Below are positions 22,157-61,383 of a stretch of 64,000 nt of DNA, piece after piece (the stretch's first letter is position 1; each line of letters begins with the position of its first letter). Location of the stretch: contig NC_020179.2 of NCBI RefSeq assembly GCF_000224145.3, positions 172,932-236,931 of the forward strand, written 5' to 3'. The stretch comes from Ciona intestinalis. Its lineage: Eukaryota > Chordata > Ascidiacea > Phlebobranchia > Cionidae. The notes under the pieces were generated by a model that did not search any database, had not been told where the DNA came from, and saw only the letters and a program-made list of their open reading frames with translations. A program made the position numbers and the translations under genes.

Positions 22157-25100
22157 TACGAAATATTTTGAATGCTTTACCAACTTAGCTTAATCTAAGA
22201 CTAACACCAGGGAAACCAGGCTTAAAATAAAGCAAAAACTTTAGAACAGGCTTCATTTTAAATATCTCTATTGTATCAAAGTTTATAAATCCAGTTATCT
22301 GAATAATTTGCCACATTTTCCAAAAGCTTTCCTCTTGAATGTTGGTCTCCATAAGTATTCTGCATAGACATTAAAAATAGTTGGACAACACTTGACCTAA
22401 AAACATTACTTCACACGAAATTAAGCTATGATAACTTTAGAATCTTGTGCTTGGGAATTCATGCAACTTGTTTTCTGGAGTCTTACACAACATAACTCTT
22501 TGTAGGAGCAATTTTAAACCCATTGTCTGGAAATTCAGGATTTATTCCACAATTGGATTCGCTCTAATGAATCTATATGACAATATGTTTTTTAGCAAGC
22601 TTTTTAACTAATATAGATTTCTACAAAGTAAACACCTTTATTATACAAATTAAATTGGTTTCTTCAGGATTTCAAATCAACCACAGGGATAACAGGATGT
22701 CGTTTAAATTCCATAACGCATAGAAATAACTTCGGTTTCAGTGAACTATTACGAAGGAAACAATTAAAATTTACTTTGCTTACAAGATCAAAGCAGTCTG
22801 GCTGCATGGAATATGCTTTGCCCGCTGAAATTAATTGGATCTTTTAACTAAAGATTGATTTTGAAATAAATATTGATTTTGTATTGATTTAAGTAGATTT
22901 CTTGTTAGTTTTGGTATTTTCTTAAAAGGCAGTCACCCACATTCAGAAAATAAGTTACACGTATTACATCTTTATCTACTCAAGAATAAAACATCACTAC
23001 AGCAAACATTGAAATCTTAAGAGTCCCAACCTTTAAGACACATAGAAACCAGCGGTATTTTTCTGTAACTTGCATACCACATACGACAAGAACTTTTAAA
23101 CTTGTTTTTAAACTAGTATAGGCAAGAACATAGTAACAAAGCAGTAAAAATGTCTTGGCGCTCTCGGGTTAGGTTAACCTGCTTGAATTAATAGGATCCA
23201 CCGTATATAACACTCTCATGATTTTTCTGCAACCCTAATAAATAGCGGTTGTGGTTCCGATCCCTTAAACAGATGTAGACTCGTCCTATTAATCAATCGA
23301 ATAATCATAAATCGCCCACAATCGCATCATTAGAATCCTAATATCTGCATCATCTGCCATCGGATTTTAACATTAAGAAGCGCGCTCTGTTTGAACCTTT
23401 ATTTGTATCTGTAGATTTAAACATTAATACCGATAAGCTTGGTTTACAACATGGGAAGTTAAATTTTAGATTTTTCACATTTTTATCGAGAATGAAGACT
23501 TTTTTATCGGGAATGAAGTCCTTCAAGAACAATAAATGAAGCAGAAAGAACACAAACCTTTAAATCCTGACAGCGGGTTGGCTATAGTTTCAGTTATACA
23601 CTAAAAAGGTATACAGAAATAGCCCATTTCATTAGTACACACTCTTCGCAAAGAAAGCCGCGCAATCTCCAATACAGTAGTTATACGCGGCCCATTGTAT
23701 GTTTCAAGAATCAGACATCACAAGTCAACAACAAAAGACTTCAAAAACTCATTACCATTGGACCTCTGATACCTGCAGGTTGATTATGATTTGTCAACAC
23801 ACAGCAAAATATACGGTAATATAAACAGTCATTTTGTCGGCACGCTTCCAAAGAGGTAACAAATTCATGTAAAAATATACCTAAATACTTATAAATTATG
23901 CGCCAAAAATATTATTTTGTCTGTATGCGCCAAGAAAATAGTTAACAGTAGATTATAGGAAGAAATAAAAGCAAATTATAGGCAAAAAAGTGAATTTGAA
24001 ACGAACATTTAGCATAACAGTAAACCATTATTTTAAAGTATATATATGCCTATTTCATTTATAAGTAAGAATCCACGCTAACAGTAAACCACATAACTAT
24101 GAACAAAACTTAAAATGTTTACACCACTTACCCAGCTCTATTCTTCTTTCGTCTTCATTTCACGCAAATTTTATTCAAACGTACGAACGTTAAAATATAA
24201 TAGCCGCTCTTTCATATTACTTGATTTTCACAAATCAAAAAAACTCGGTTTAAGCCGTCGTCGACGCGCATATCAAGACTAGAATACTTTAACTTCTTCC
24301 GCATTTTTACAAATCAGACATAAACGAACTCCAAACGATGTTACAACACCAATGTAATCTAAAACGTCAACACAATGGCTTGTTTTGAACCAAATGCCCT
24401 TCTTTCTTTACGCAGCTGACGTTGGCAGGAAATGACGTACGATAGTACTCCGCGAAATCGATCGACCTATTTTCTTAATAACCTAAATAAGTTATCATTT
24501 TTTTGTTATAAAACTTTATTAAAAACACTGTATCTACTATATTGTTTAAAATTACTTTATAAAACTATATTATTTAGGTTTATTCGTTGTATTTAATTCG
24601 GCGGAGTAACATCGATTTAGATTACATCATATGATGCAATACAGAGCTCTCTGATTGGTCAATTAAATTTAGTTTATGCGTCACGAGTACGTCATAAACA
24701 GATCTGTCGATCAGGAGAATTTACATTTCAACATGTTTGTGCAATAAACAAAAACTTGAACTAGATAGCCAAAGTTGCATTTCGACATTTTATTTATGGT
24801 AACGAATTCAAAACATTTGCCAAAATCAGCCAACCACTGTGTATTTCTATTACAATATTAAATAATAAACAAAACAACGAGAGAGCTAAGCTTTAATAAA
24901 TGGACACAAATTATTATAACACGGTTATAAGGTGTGTATAAATACGTTTTTGAGAACTCATTTGGCGATATTATGTTTTGTTTCAAAACATTTTTAGTGG
25001 TTTTAGCCAGAGGCTATTGACGTGCTATAATCGGTGCGTGACCCGTATTCAAAAACTTAACAGGCCCTGGGACAGTCTAATTGTTTAATTTAATCAGCTG

Positions 25101-25321
25101 TCTTAGAAACTTGCAAAAACAACAAAAGTTAACCAGATGTTACTGCTGTGAAAGCCCACAGTAACTAACGGATGTGTGACCTACTTCTTCCTTGCGTGTG
25201 ATAACGTTAGAGGTAGTACCGATGTGACTTCACATTAATCTATCAATATAGGTGATAAGTGGTCATGTGACTGCCCGATAAAACACGGACATTTAAAGAT
25301 TGAGGCAGAAAAGTAAACTCA

Positions 25322-25522
25322 AAGTAGGGTGGGTTAAGATGGGACATATTTTCGTTCTGTTTTCTCGTTCCAATTGGTAGTACACAAAGAACATTCACAG
25401 AATTATATAACCGTAGCCCTGCGAACCTAAACGAGCGTTGTTAATTATTATTTAAAACACGATCAAGATATTGGGATATGTTGTGCTTAAAGGTGCCCCA
25501 TCTTCCCCACCTCACTATAATA
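25322..25522 (+). mobile_element. MITE, GGTGGGG family
   Basis: Left end TAGGGTGGGTTAAGATGGGA, right end GGTGCCCCATCTTCCCCACC. It lies 3' of the GPCR gene. Confidence 0.75.
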
Positions 25523-25582
25523 GTCAATTATTGTCATTAATGAACTTCATGTCTTTGTCTCTATATTTGGCATCTATAATAT

Positions 25583-25772
25583 AGTAGGGTGGGAGGATGG
25601 GACACTTTTCATTCTATTTTCTCGTTCAATTTGGTAATAAACAAAGAACATTCAAAGAATTTTAAAACCGTATCCTCACGACTCCCATAGACCGTTGGTA
25701 ATTGTTTAAAACACGGCCATGATATTTGGATGCTATGTGCTAAAGGTGTTCCATCTTTTCCCACCATAGCAT
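25583..25772 (+). mobile_element. MITE, GGTGGGG family
   Basis: Second copy 60 bp from the previous one, left end TAGGGTGGGAGGATGGGACA, right end GGTGTTCCATCTTTTCCCACC. It ends about 40 bp beyond the GPCR stop codon and so probably overlaps the 3' UTR. Confidence 0.75.
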
Positions 25773-25810
25773 ATAGCAGGCCATGTTGTTTCCCATTTTC
25801 CCCATCCAGT

Positions 25811-28800
25811 TTAAAACGTAGTTTCGTTCTGATTAATCGAAATGGTGGACACTACACTTATGCGCGCACTAAGTTGTGAACGCTTTCTGTTTTGAGCCAA
25901 CGCTGATGTTATGTTTGTGTTTGTGGGATCAGTTGTGGTGGTTCCCCTCTTCGTTTCAATGGTTCTAGTACAACATGGTTGGAAAAGATGATGGACCGCC
26001 TGTGGGGTTAAAAAAATAAATAATGATTTGCTAGAGTAACACAGTAAAAAAATAAGTGCGACTAAATAAAGAGCTGAAAAAAATCAAGCCGAACCGCCTG
26101 TGGTATTAATGAACCCCACTTTATAAATCCTATTTACTTATTGTTTTAAAATTACAAGTATTTTGAAGTGTCCCATCTTACCTGGCCTGTTTTTAAATGG
26201 CTAAAATAGCACCTGGTGTGCGAACTGCTAAATAAATCTTCGTGTGTTTGTTTCCTAAAGCAGCTTTTTTTTAATTATTGATAAACAAAACATTTTTCCA
26301 ACTTACTTTTCGCATTGGTTGTAATGTAACGTAGAACACAATTGGGTTAAGTAGCGAGTGGGAGAAAGCAATTGTTCCAATGGCCGCAAGCCCAACAGGT
26401 GATATTGTTATTGGTATTTGGAGGGAATCCAACAGAAGAACAATATTAGCTGGGAATCTGGAATGTATTATATTGTAAGGTGGGGTAAGATGGTTCATGT
26501 ATGATTATAGTATGGTGGCGTAAGAGGGGACACGGGGTAAGAAGGGACATGGTAAGATGTAATACCAATTACACTTAAAAACCAAATGAGGATACGGCTA
26601 TATGGAATATTAATTGTTTACTACTAAATTGGAGGATTTAAATAAACTGAAAACATGCCCTCCTTAGCCATAAAATAAGTGGTGACGATAAAGGAAATAT
26701 GAAACCATATCCTATTCTATCCCACCCTACTATGCATACAAATTAAAGTCATTTTCTTACCTGCAAACCACGTACACTATTGACACGGATAGGATAAAGT
26801 GCGTCATGTTTCTCATGTACGAAAGTTGTATCGAATGTTTTCTATGAAGCGCCATTGCACCAGCTGTGTCGTCGGTCTCATCTGTAATTGGTGTGTTTGT
26901 TAATCGTGTCTTTTATAATTTATACAACTTTAACATAAAACACGGTTGTTTTATCAATCCTGTAACTTATTTATCCACGCGTGCCGGGGCAACGACAGTC
27001 GTTATAACACGGGTGTTCTGTTTCATACACCTCGTGCCCGCTTACGTGTTACCATGTATTTAACTTTGTGAGCGATTGTTTTGGGTTGTAGCAATTGCCG
27101 TTAAGTGGCTTGTCGAGAAACATACAGCGCTGAAAGCGACAGTAGCGATGAGCCTTGAACCTGTAACCGGGCACACTAACCACGGCCACGGCGCCTATAC
27201 ACAAAAGATGCATCCACCTTTTTTCTTTCTTCTGTTTCTTCTGAGCAAACTTAGATGAATTCTGTAAGGTAAGATGGCGGCCAGCCCCCCCGTTCGATGT
27301 ATGGTCCCAACACACATAACGAGAACTATCAGCAAAGCTACGAGGAAGGCAATGACGCAAGCGATCACGTGGTATATCTTCAACGAAGGGTAGAGAAAGC
27401 TGCAAAGTAAAATATTTGTCACCGTATAAAACGATCAGTTGCTATTTTATCAACTTAGACTTATACATACTCAAAACCCAACTTGTACATAGTTCGACAG
27501 TAACCTACGTTAAAACAAACAATTTAAGGTTATAGAAGCCAAACTAAATGCATACACTAACTTAACTACAGTACTACTGGCAAAGCAACACAAGGAAACT
27601 GAGTAACTTGCAGAACAAAATGCGAGAAACGCAGGAGTGTAGATTACAATGCAGCGCGCGGACGAGAAAAAAAAGACGAGAAAAAGTTTGCTGCTTTATA
27701 CTTAGTTATTGAATATATAAGTTATTTTACCACCTGTATTAAAGAGTCCGGCCCACGGTTCTCATGGTTGCGCAGTTTTTTGCATAAGAATAAAGTTTTA
27801 TGTCTACTGATGCTAAATTAACAGCCATTTTGTGAAAATTCGCTTTAATTTAAAAGTTATGAACGTTTAAAAAATCAAATTTCAAAGTTGTAAAAAACGT
27901 CACTCGCGGGCACTGTGACGTCACAATGCAATATTTCGTTTATGGGGAAAACCCGGTCAATCAGCGATTTATCGTTTATTGGTGCAGTTTTGATAGATAA
28001 GCAAATCAAAACGTTTTTTAAGGTATTAACAGTACTTATGGCTTTAGCAACTTATTTGAAACTATTTCCTAGGGATCCGTGTAACCACACAAAATAGCCT
28101 ACCAAGCTTAGTGGAGAATTAGTTTTCGTGACTTTCTAGGGTTCAGATTTTAAATTCTTTTTCTTTTTTCCCTATATGGCATAGACTATATTTATANNNN
28201 NNNNNNNNNNNNNNNNNNNNNNNNNNNNNNNNNNNNNNNNNNNNNNNNNNNNNNNNNNNNNNNNNNNNNNNNNNNNNNNNNNNNNNNNNNNNNNNNNNNN
28301 NNNNNNNNNNNNNNNNNNNNNACTTATTTTTCATGGTCTTGGCCTGTCTACTTCCCCAACACTTGCTGGAAGTACAGGTTCAAACTGGAAAGGCTCAAAG
28401 CCGCTCAATACCTATTGCTAGTGAACTAGGATCTTCACTTATGTCACTTCATTAGATGAAATACTTCTACCTGACTATACATCACACACTGACACTTTTA
28501 CATTATTGTTAACTGACAAATTTAAATAGTGTAATACACTTACAAACAATTTTAAAAAATATTAATTTTAAACTAAAATCAGGCCACGGCAATACCTACG
28601 CATATTTCTTAATTTAAAAGTAACAGAAAATGCCGTGTCGACGGTACACTCTGTTTTGCTGCAAACAGCAAAGCCTAAATCAGCTGATCGATTAGAAAAG
28701 ATCGTGACGTAATTTACGTCATAGTGCCCGCGAGTGACGCAACAATAGGCGAATTTTTTGGCACTTTTTAAAACGTTTTTTTTGGCCAAACTAAATATTT

Positions 28801-30593
28801 TTTTCACAAAAAATTACCACAGATAGTATTTATTAAGTGTAAATTTTCATTTAAAACCAACTTGTATGAGCGTGGTCCAGACTCTTTAACCAAACAGAAG
28901 TGTTATAACGACTGTTGTTGCCCTGCCACGTGAGGTAAATAAGTTCCATTTATTCATAAACACTTACCTGCATTGAAAATGTCGATGGCAATCATGAGCG
29001 GCCATTGTTCGGCTAAGTTTCCCATTATCGAAGAAACATGAACAGGATGATGTGCAGTTCCAACATAGACCGATTATAACTGGAACGGGAACGAATACGA
29101 ATTTGGTTGGAAAATGGTGAATGTATTTGAATAGAAGGGTTTTCCTATAACTAGGTATCCGGTATACGCTATAATGTTTAAAACACAGATTGTAGTGATT
29201 ATCGCGCCTACCTGTAACCCAGACGTAATGGGTTCAAGGCTTGACGCTGGTACCATTGTGGGCGTATGTGTTCTTGGGACTTAACGGCAATTGCTCCAAC
29301 TAGTGGTCACTAATGGGTTGTCTAAATTATCAGCCATACATAAAAATTTTTTTTTTTAAAAACTAAAAAAATGATTGCCCACAAAGTAACGTACATGGTA
29401 ACTCGTAAGCTGACACGAGGTGTTAAACCCGTGCGATTACGACTGTCGTTTTCCAGCCACGGAAGGATAAAGTAATTTATACATTCAAAAACTTACAAAT
29501 CGCTAGGGAGAGAACGAAAACATTTAGCGACAAAATCCAACTTTTCCTCCGAGATAAAAGAAGAGACTTGTTCATTTGAGAGGAACTGCCAGGAGCTGTG
29601 TTACGTCTGTTATTTACAGAGTAAGATTGAGTTTTCTGTGTAAGCTAATTTATATTCACTAACAAAGTTACACAATTGGTAACCTCTAAGCGGGCACGAG
29701 GTGTATGAAACAGAACACCCGTGTTATAACGCGACTACTGTCGTTGCCCCATCACGCGAAGATAAAAAAGTTAGGCTACATACACGTGTAAACTTGTAAG
29801 CGGACATGAGGTGTATGAAGCAGAACCAGCCGCGTTTTAATAAAGCAGTTAAATTAATTTATCCTACTTGTGTAATTGTTCCATATGTTGATGCGATTGA
29901 GCTGAAATATACCGAGAGAAAGCAAGAGCAATCAAAGCTGTATGGCCAGCTGTAAACACCTCAGCCGCCATAAATATGGAAGACTTTATCATGTAGAACC
30001 AAGCTGTTTCGTATCGGTATCGGGCTGAAATGATACAGAAACACGTCTTTTTTTTAAAAGTGTAATAATAATAAAATAAATTTAAAAAAACTTTTAAAAC
30101 AATTCCTGACTAATTACATACGTGGTAACTCCTAATCGGGCACGATGAGGTGTATAAAATAGAACACCTGTGTTATAACGAATGTCTTTGCACAACCGCG
30201 CAAAGATAATCAAATAACAGCATTTGAACAGTAGGGATCTGGTGCTACGAAAGCGTACCAGACAAAAAGTCCACCATATATACCTCCAGATTTATCCAGA
30301 ATATTTCCAGCTGCTAGGTGATGTATTCCATTAGTCGCGTTCACCAATCCAAGCAGGGCATCACATGTCACAATGGCGAGGACGAAAATATAAATATTTT
30401 GGCGAAACTTTGACCAACTTTTGACCAAACCAGCAACAAGCATTGAGTTGATCATGAACACGAGTGTCGATAGTGAGATTCTGATAATCACTGTGCTATG
30501 TTCGTTGTTAAACAAAGTTTCATTAGAGGTGTATGTCCTGATCAACATACACATGGACGTTGGGGTGGCTGTGTAGTTCGTGTTGTTAGACAT
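25811..30593 (-). CDS. Orphan rhodopsin-class G protein-coupled receptor (8 exons)
   Basis: A seven-helix receptor whose ligand I cannot name. Coding exons, high to low: 30275-30593 (or to 30230), 29868-30024, 29497-29606, 28968-29079, 27251-27399, 26761-26881, 26307-26457, 25811-25999. Phases agree; about 435 residues (450 with the longer exon 1). The N-terminus has several N-glycosylation sites (SNNTNYT, SNET). TM1 carries the conserved Asn (INSMLVAGLV), TM2 the Asp (VTCDALLG). TM3 ends in SRY instead of DRY, TM4 has its Trp (SWILSLNVFVLS), ECL2 is Cys-rich (CWNCTSSCSCFF), TM6 has CRFP instead of CWxP, and TM7 has NPIVF instead of NPxxY. The tail starts with QPCC, a likely palmitoylation site, and ends NETTF. 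The exon 1 donor (GTGGAC or GTTCAA) and exon 5 donor (GTTTGC) are weak. Introns are full of SINEs. Confidence 0.88.
26470..26735. repeat. Decayed MITE-related sequence in GPCR intron 6
   Basis: Contains GGTGGGGTAAGATGG, TGGTGGCGTAAGAGGGGACA and a terminal TATCCCACCCTACTATGCA, which look like rearranged ends of the GGTGGGG family, in the intron between TM6 and TM7 exons. Confidence 0.55.
26960..27185 (-). mobile_element. SINE in GPCR intron 5
   Basis: Minus-strand tail module (TAACTTATTTATCCACGCGT), linker, shortened core and tRNA-like head (GATGAGCCTTGAACCTGTAA), near full length. Confidence 0.75.
27743..28885. mobile_element. Fold-back DNA element with TTAA flanks
   Basis: A 1.14 kb element in GPCR intron 4 with long inverted ends. 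The left end AGAGTCCGGCCCACGG mirrors the right end CGTGGTCCAGACTCT. Further in, CGTCACTCGCGGGCACTGTG (left) mirrors CATAGTGCCCGCGAGTGACG (right). Both ends abut TTAA (27739-27742 and 28886-28889), consistent with a TTAA target duplication as made by piggyBac-type transposases. No transposase ORF is visible. The centre is an N gap. Confidence 0.75.
28197..28321. other. Assembly gap (125 N)
   Basis: Run of N at the centre of the fold-back element, where a long hairpin could hamper cloning or assembly. Confidence 0.99.
29187..29486 (+). mobile_element. Near full-length SINE in GPCR intron 3
   Basis: The best reference copy of the SINE. It has a tRNA-like head with A-box-like GTAGTGATTATCGCGCC and B-box-like GGTTCAAGGCT, then CTGGTACCATTGTGGGCGTA, the AACTAGTGGTCACTAATGGG core, a poly(T)/linker, and one tail module ending GGATAAAGTAATTTATACA. 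It occupies about 300 bp of a 417 bp intron. Confidence 0.8.
29660..29850 (+). repeat. SINE-tail modules in GPCR intron 2
   Basis: One good tail module (CGGGCACGAG, GTGTATGAAACAGAACACCC) followed by a second, diverged one. Confidence 0.7.
30110..30215 (+). repeat. SINE-tail module in GPCR intron 1
   Basis: Diverged module with TACGTGGTAACTCCTAATCG and AGAACACCTGTGTTATAACG, directly beside the uncertain 3' end of exon 1. Confidence 0.65.
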
Positions 30594-30616
30594 GTTTAAC
30601 AAATTAAACTTGAAAC

Positions 30617-30618
30617 CT
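30617..30618 (-). promoter_or_regulatory. Unpaired 3' splice site upstream of the GPCR start
   Basis: Minus-strand CGTTTTTTTAG lies 23 nt upstream of the ATG. It is either a spliced-leader acceptor or the acceptor of a 5' UTR intron. Confidence 0.5.
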
Positions 30619-30660
30619 AAAAAAACGAATGTTATATTGTGTTTTTAAATATAAATAGTA

Positions 30661-31060
30661 GTAGGGTGGGAGAAGATGGGACACCTTATCATTCTATTTT
30701 CTCATCCCATTTAGTAGTAAACGAAGAACATTTAAACACAGAATTATAAAACCGTATCTTCATGATTCCCAAACCACGATCAGGATATTATGTGCTAAAG
30801 GTGTCCCAACTCCCACCTTTCCCCACCCTACTATAAATTTACTTTATTTCTCCCCTCGTGGCAATTGCTCCAACCCGGTCGTCGTCTCTTATGGGTTGTC
30901 TAAATTGTCAGGTATACACTACAAAAAAATAAGAATCACTCACAAAGTTAAATACGTGGTAACTCGAAAGCGGGCATGAAGTGTATGAAACAAAACACCC
31001 GCGTTATAACGACTGTTTTTATTCGCCACGCGATAACAGTATAAGTTTCATTTATTTATT
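30661..31060 (+). mobile_element. MITE followed by SINE core and tail, upstream of GPCR
   Basis: A GGTGGGG-family MITE (about 30661-30832, left end GGGTGGGAGAAGATGGGACA, right end CTTTCCCCACCCTACTATAA) followed by a headless SINE core and tail module (about 30850-31050). Confidence 0.7.
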
Positions 31061-31843
31061 TATATACGTTCACGAGGTAAAAATACTTTTCCGCTCATTT
31101 AAGACAAAAAAACAATTTCCCACAAAAAATCACTTTCATGCTACCTTTTTTTGCTTTCCGAATTACTTAAATAGCTTGCTTATAAATCTAAACCCTGCGC
31201 GCCTCCAGCCAACCCTGCATAACATACAAGCAACTTTCAATGGGCTATTACGTCACAAACCATATTGAGCGTTAACAATGGGGATTGTGACGTGAACATT
31301 TCCACCAATTTATGAACATCCGCTGTATGATGACGTCATTATAGTGGGGATTACCAGCCGTAACATTAATCTTTAATGAACGACCTTCAAGTTACATTGA
31401 TAATTGCAGTTTGCTGTATTTATAATTCAACAATCGTAACTTAGTGCATATAGTACTGTGGGGTAAGATGGGAAACCGTTAGCACATAAATTTATTATTT
31501 CTCGATCGTGTTTTGAACAATTAACAACGCTGTTCTAGAGTCGTTAGGATACGGTTTTAATTCTGTAAATATTATTTATTTACTATTACTACTAAGTGGG
31601 AGCAGCAAAGAGAATGGAAACAGGTCCCATTTTACCCCACCCTACTATATATTGGTTCGATCTTCTTCAACTGATCAATCACATTGACTCCTTTGACGTC
31701 ATACCTACGTCATACAGACGTCATCACATAGAAACCATCTCATGGCATTTTGGGACTTTGTAATTAGTGAGACGTCGTACTCATGTCACATGACGTCATA
31801 CCATAGAAATCTCATGTAATCATTAGGACTTGTAACTTTATGT
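31061..31843. other. GPCR / TAF1 spacer with TGACGTCA sites and a MITE
   Basis: No gene. It holds a MITE at about 31451-31650 and clusters of ACGTCA motifs (near 31250, 31325, 31695-31725, 31770-31800). The segment 31725-31840 contains an imperfect duplication of about 80 bp with CATAGAAA(C)CATCTCATG-like units. The right part is the TAF1 3' flank or UTR. Confidence 0.6.
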
Positions 31844-60537
<28,694 letters not shown>

Positions 60538-60559
60538 CTTTGGTCAGTTAACGTCAAAA

Positions 60560-60561
60560 CT
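60560..60561 (-). promoter_or_regulatory. Unpaired 3' splice site upstream of the TAF1 start
   Basis: Minus-strand CATCTATTATAG lies 22 nt before the TAF1 ATG; a candidate spliced-leader acceptor or 5' UTR intron end. Confidence 0.4.
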
Positions 60562-61358
60562 ATAATAGATGTGTTTTGTAAACTACTGGTAATATAGGTA
60601 AAAATCAATTGAAGGTAATATTATATTTGAAAATGTAATATTGCCTGCTATTAACTGCAAGATTAAGTTACAGTACAACGTTCTGCCCCTACTACATGTG
60701 TATACAAACGTACACACACTTTATTTTGATTTATGCGAATGGCGCCAATACTGTAAATCGTGGTGTTTACACACCACAGTATTATGAAGCCATACAAGCT
60801 CTGCTGGAGCCAGAAAATACAAAGCACGCTATTAAAAGTAATTCCGACTAACAATTATTTTTAAATACTAATAAATCCGTAACCTGCAAAAATATATAGT
60901 AAATACAACGGAGACTAGGCTCGTAGTGGCAAGTTTCATATGTTTGCTTGTTTAAATTGGGGACCATAATTATACAAACACCTGGCGCAATACAAGAAAT
61001 AGTTGTTTACTGATCTCTTCACCGCAGTTATAAATGATCCTACAGTATAACATAAATTGAATGCAGCACTCACAAATTATTTTGATAATGCAAAAATGAA
61101 CATTAATGGCTGTTTTGGACTATAAAGTGTTTGGCAAGTTTGTGTTATATGTAAAGGTAGAACTATTCAAAATGTTTTACATGGTCTTTATTTACAACTG
61201 ACTAAACATTTAAATGTGCATTTTACTTTGAAAAGCCGCAAAAGCTATAAAAACTTGTGGCGTTTGAAAGATGCCACGAAAATAAACCAGACGCCACGAT
61301 ACCAAACCAGCGGTCCCGAATACGAAATGATAAAAGTTCTCTTGCTCCCATATATTCC
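60562..61358. promoter_or_regulatory. Shared TAF1 / THAP divergent promoter region
   Basis: About 0.8 kb between two divergent starts and without recognised repeats. It must hold the TAF1 promoter and the promoter of the THAP gene. No clear TATA box was picked out. Confidence 0.5.
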
Positions 61359-61360
61359 AG
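61359..61360 (+). promoter_or_regulatory. Unpaired 3' splice site upstream of the THAP gene
   Basis: CCCATATATTCCAG lies 23 nt before the ATG at 61384. Confidence 0.45.
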
Positions 61361-61383
61361 TCAACTGTGCATATTAATTGACA

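Larger units (their letters stand above)
19300..24700 (-). ncRNA. Possible long non-coding locus (no protein gene seen)
   Basis: About 5.4 kb with no ORF that looks coding and almost none of the MITE and SINE copies that crowd the rest of the window. On the minus strand, TAGAGCTGG|GTAAGTGG (donor at 24126-24131) is a textbook 5' splice site, a CCAAT-type motif lies near 24655, and AATAAA at 19546-19551 could end a transcript. The interior is made of local duplications. Transcription is inference only; an unannotated repeat or a highly diverged gene is equally possible. Confidence 0.25.

Noticed and set aside
22680-22710. GGGATAACAGG segment considered as mitochondrial or nuclear LSU rRNA fragment
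   Set aside because: Only a short word matches; flanking sequence does not resemble the rRNA core.
29187-29260. tRNA gene candidate from A/B-box-like words
   Set aside because: Stems do not pair as a functional tRNA and the same sequence recurs as the head of a dispersed SINE.
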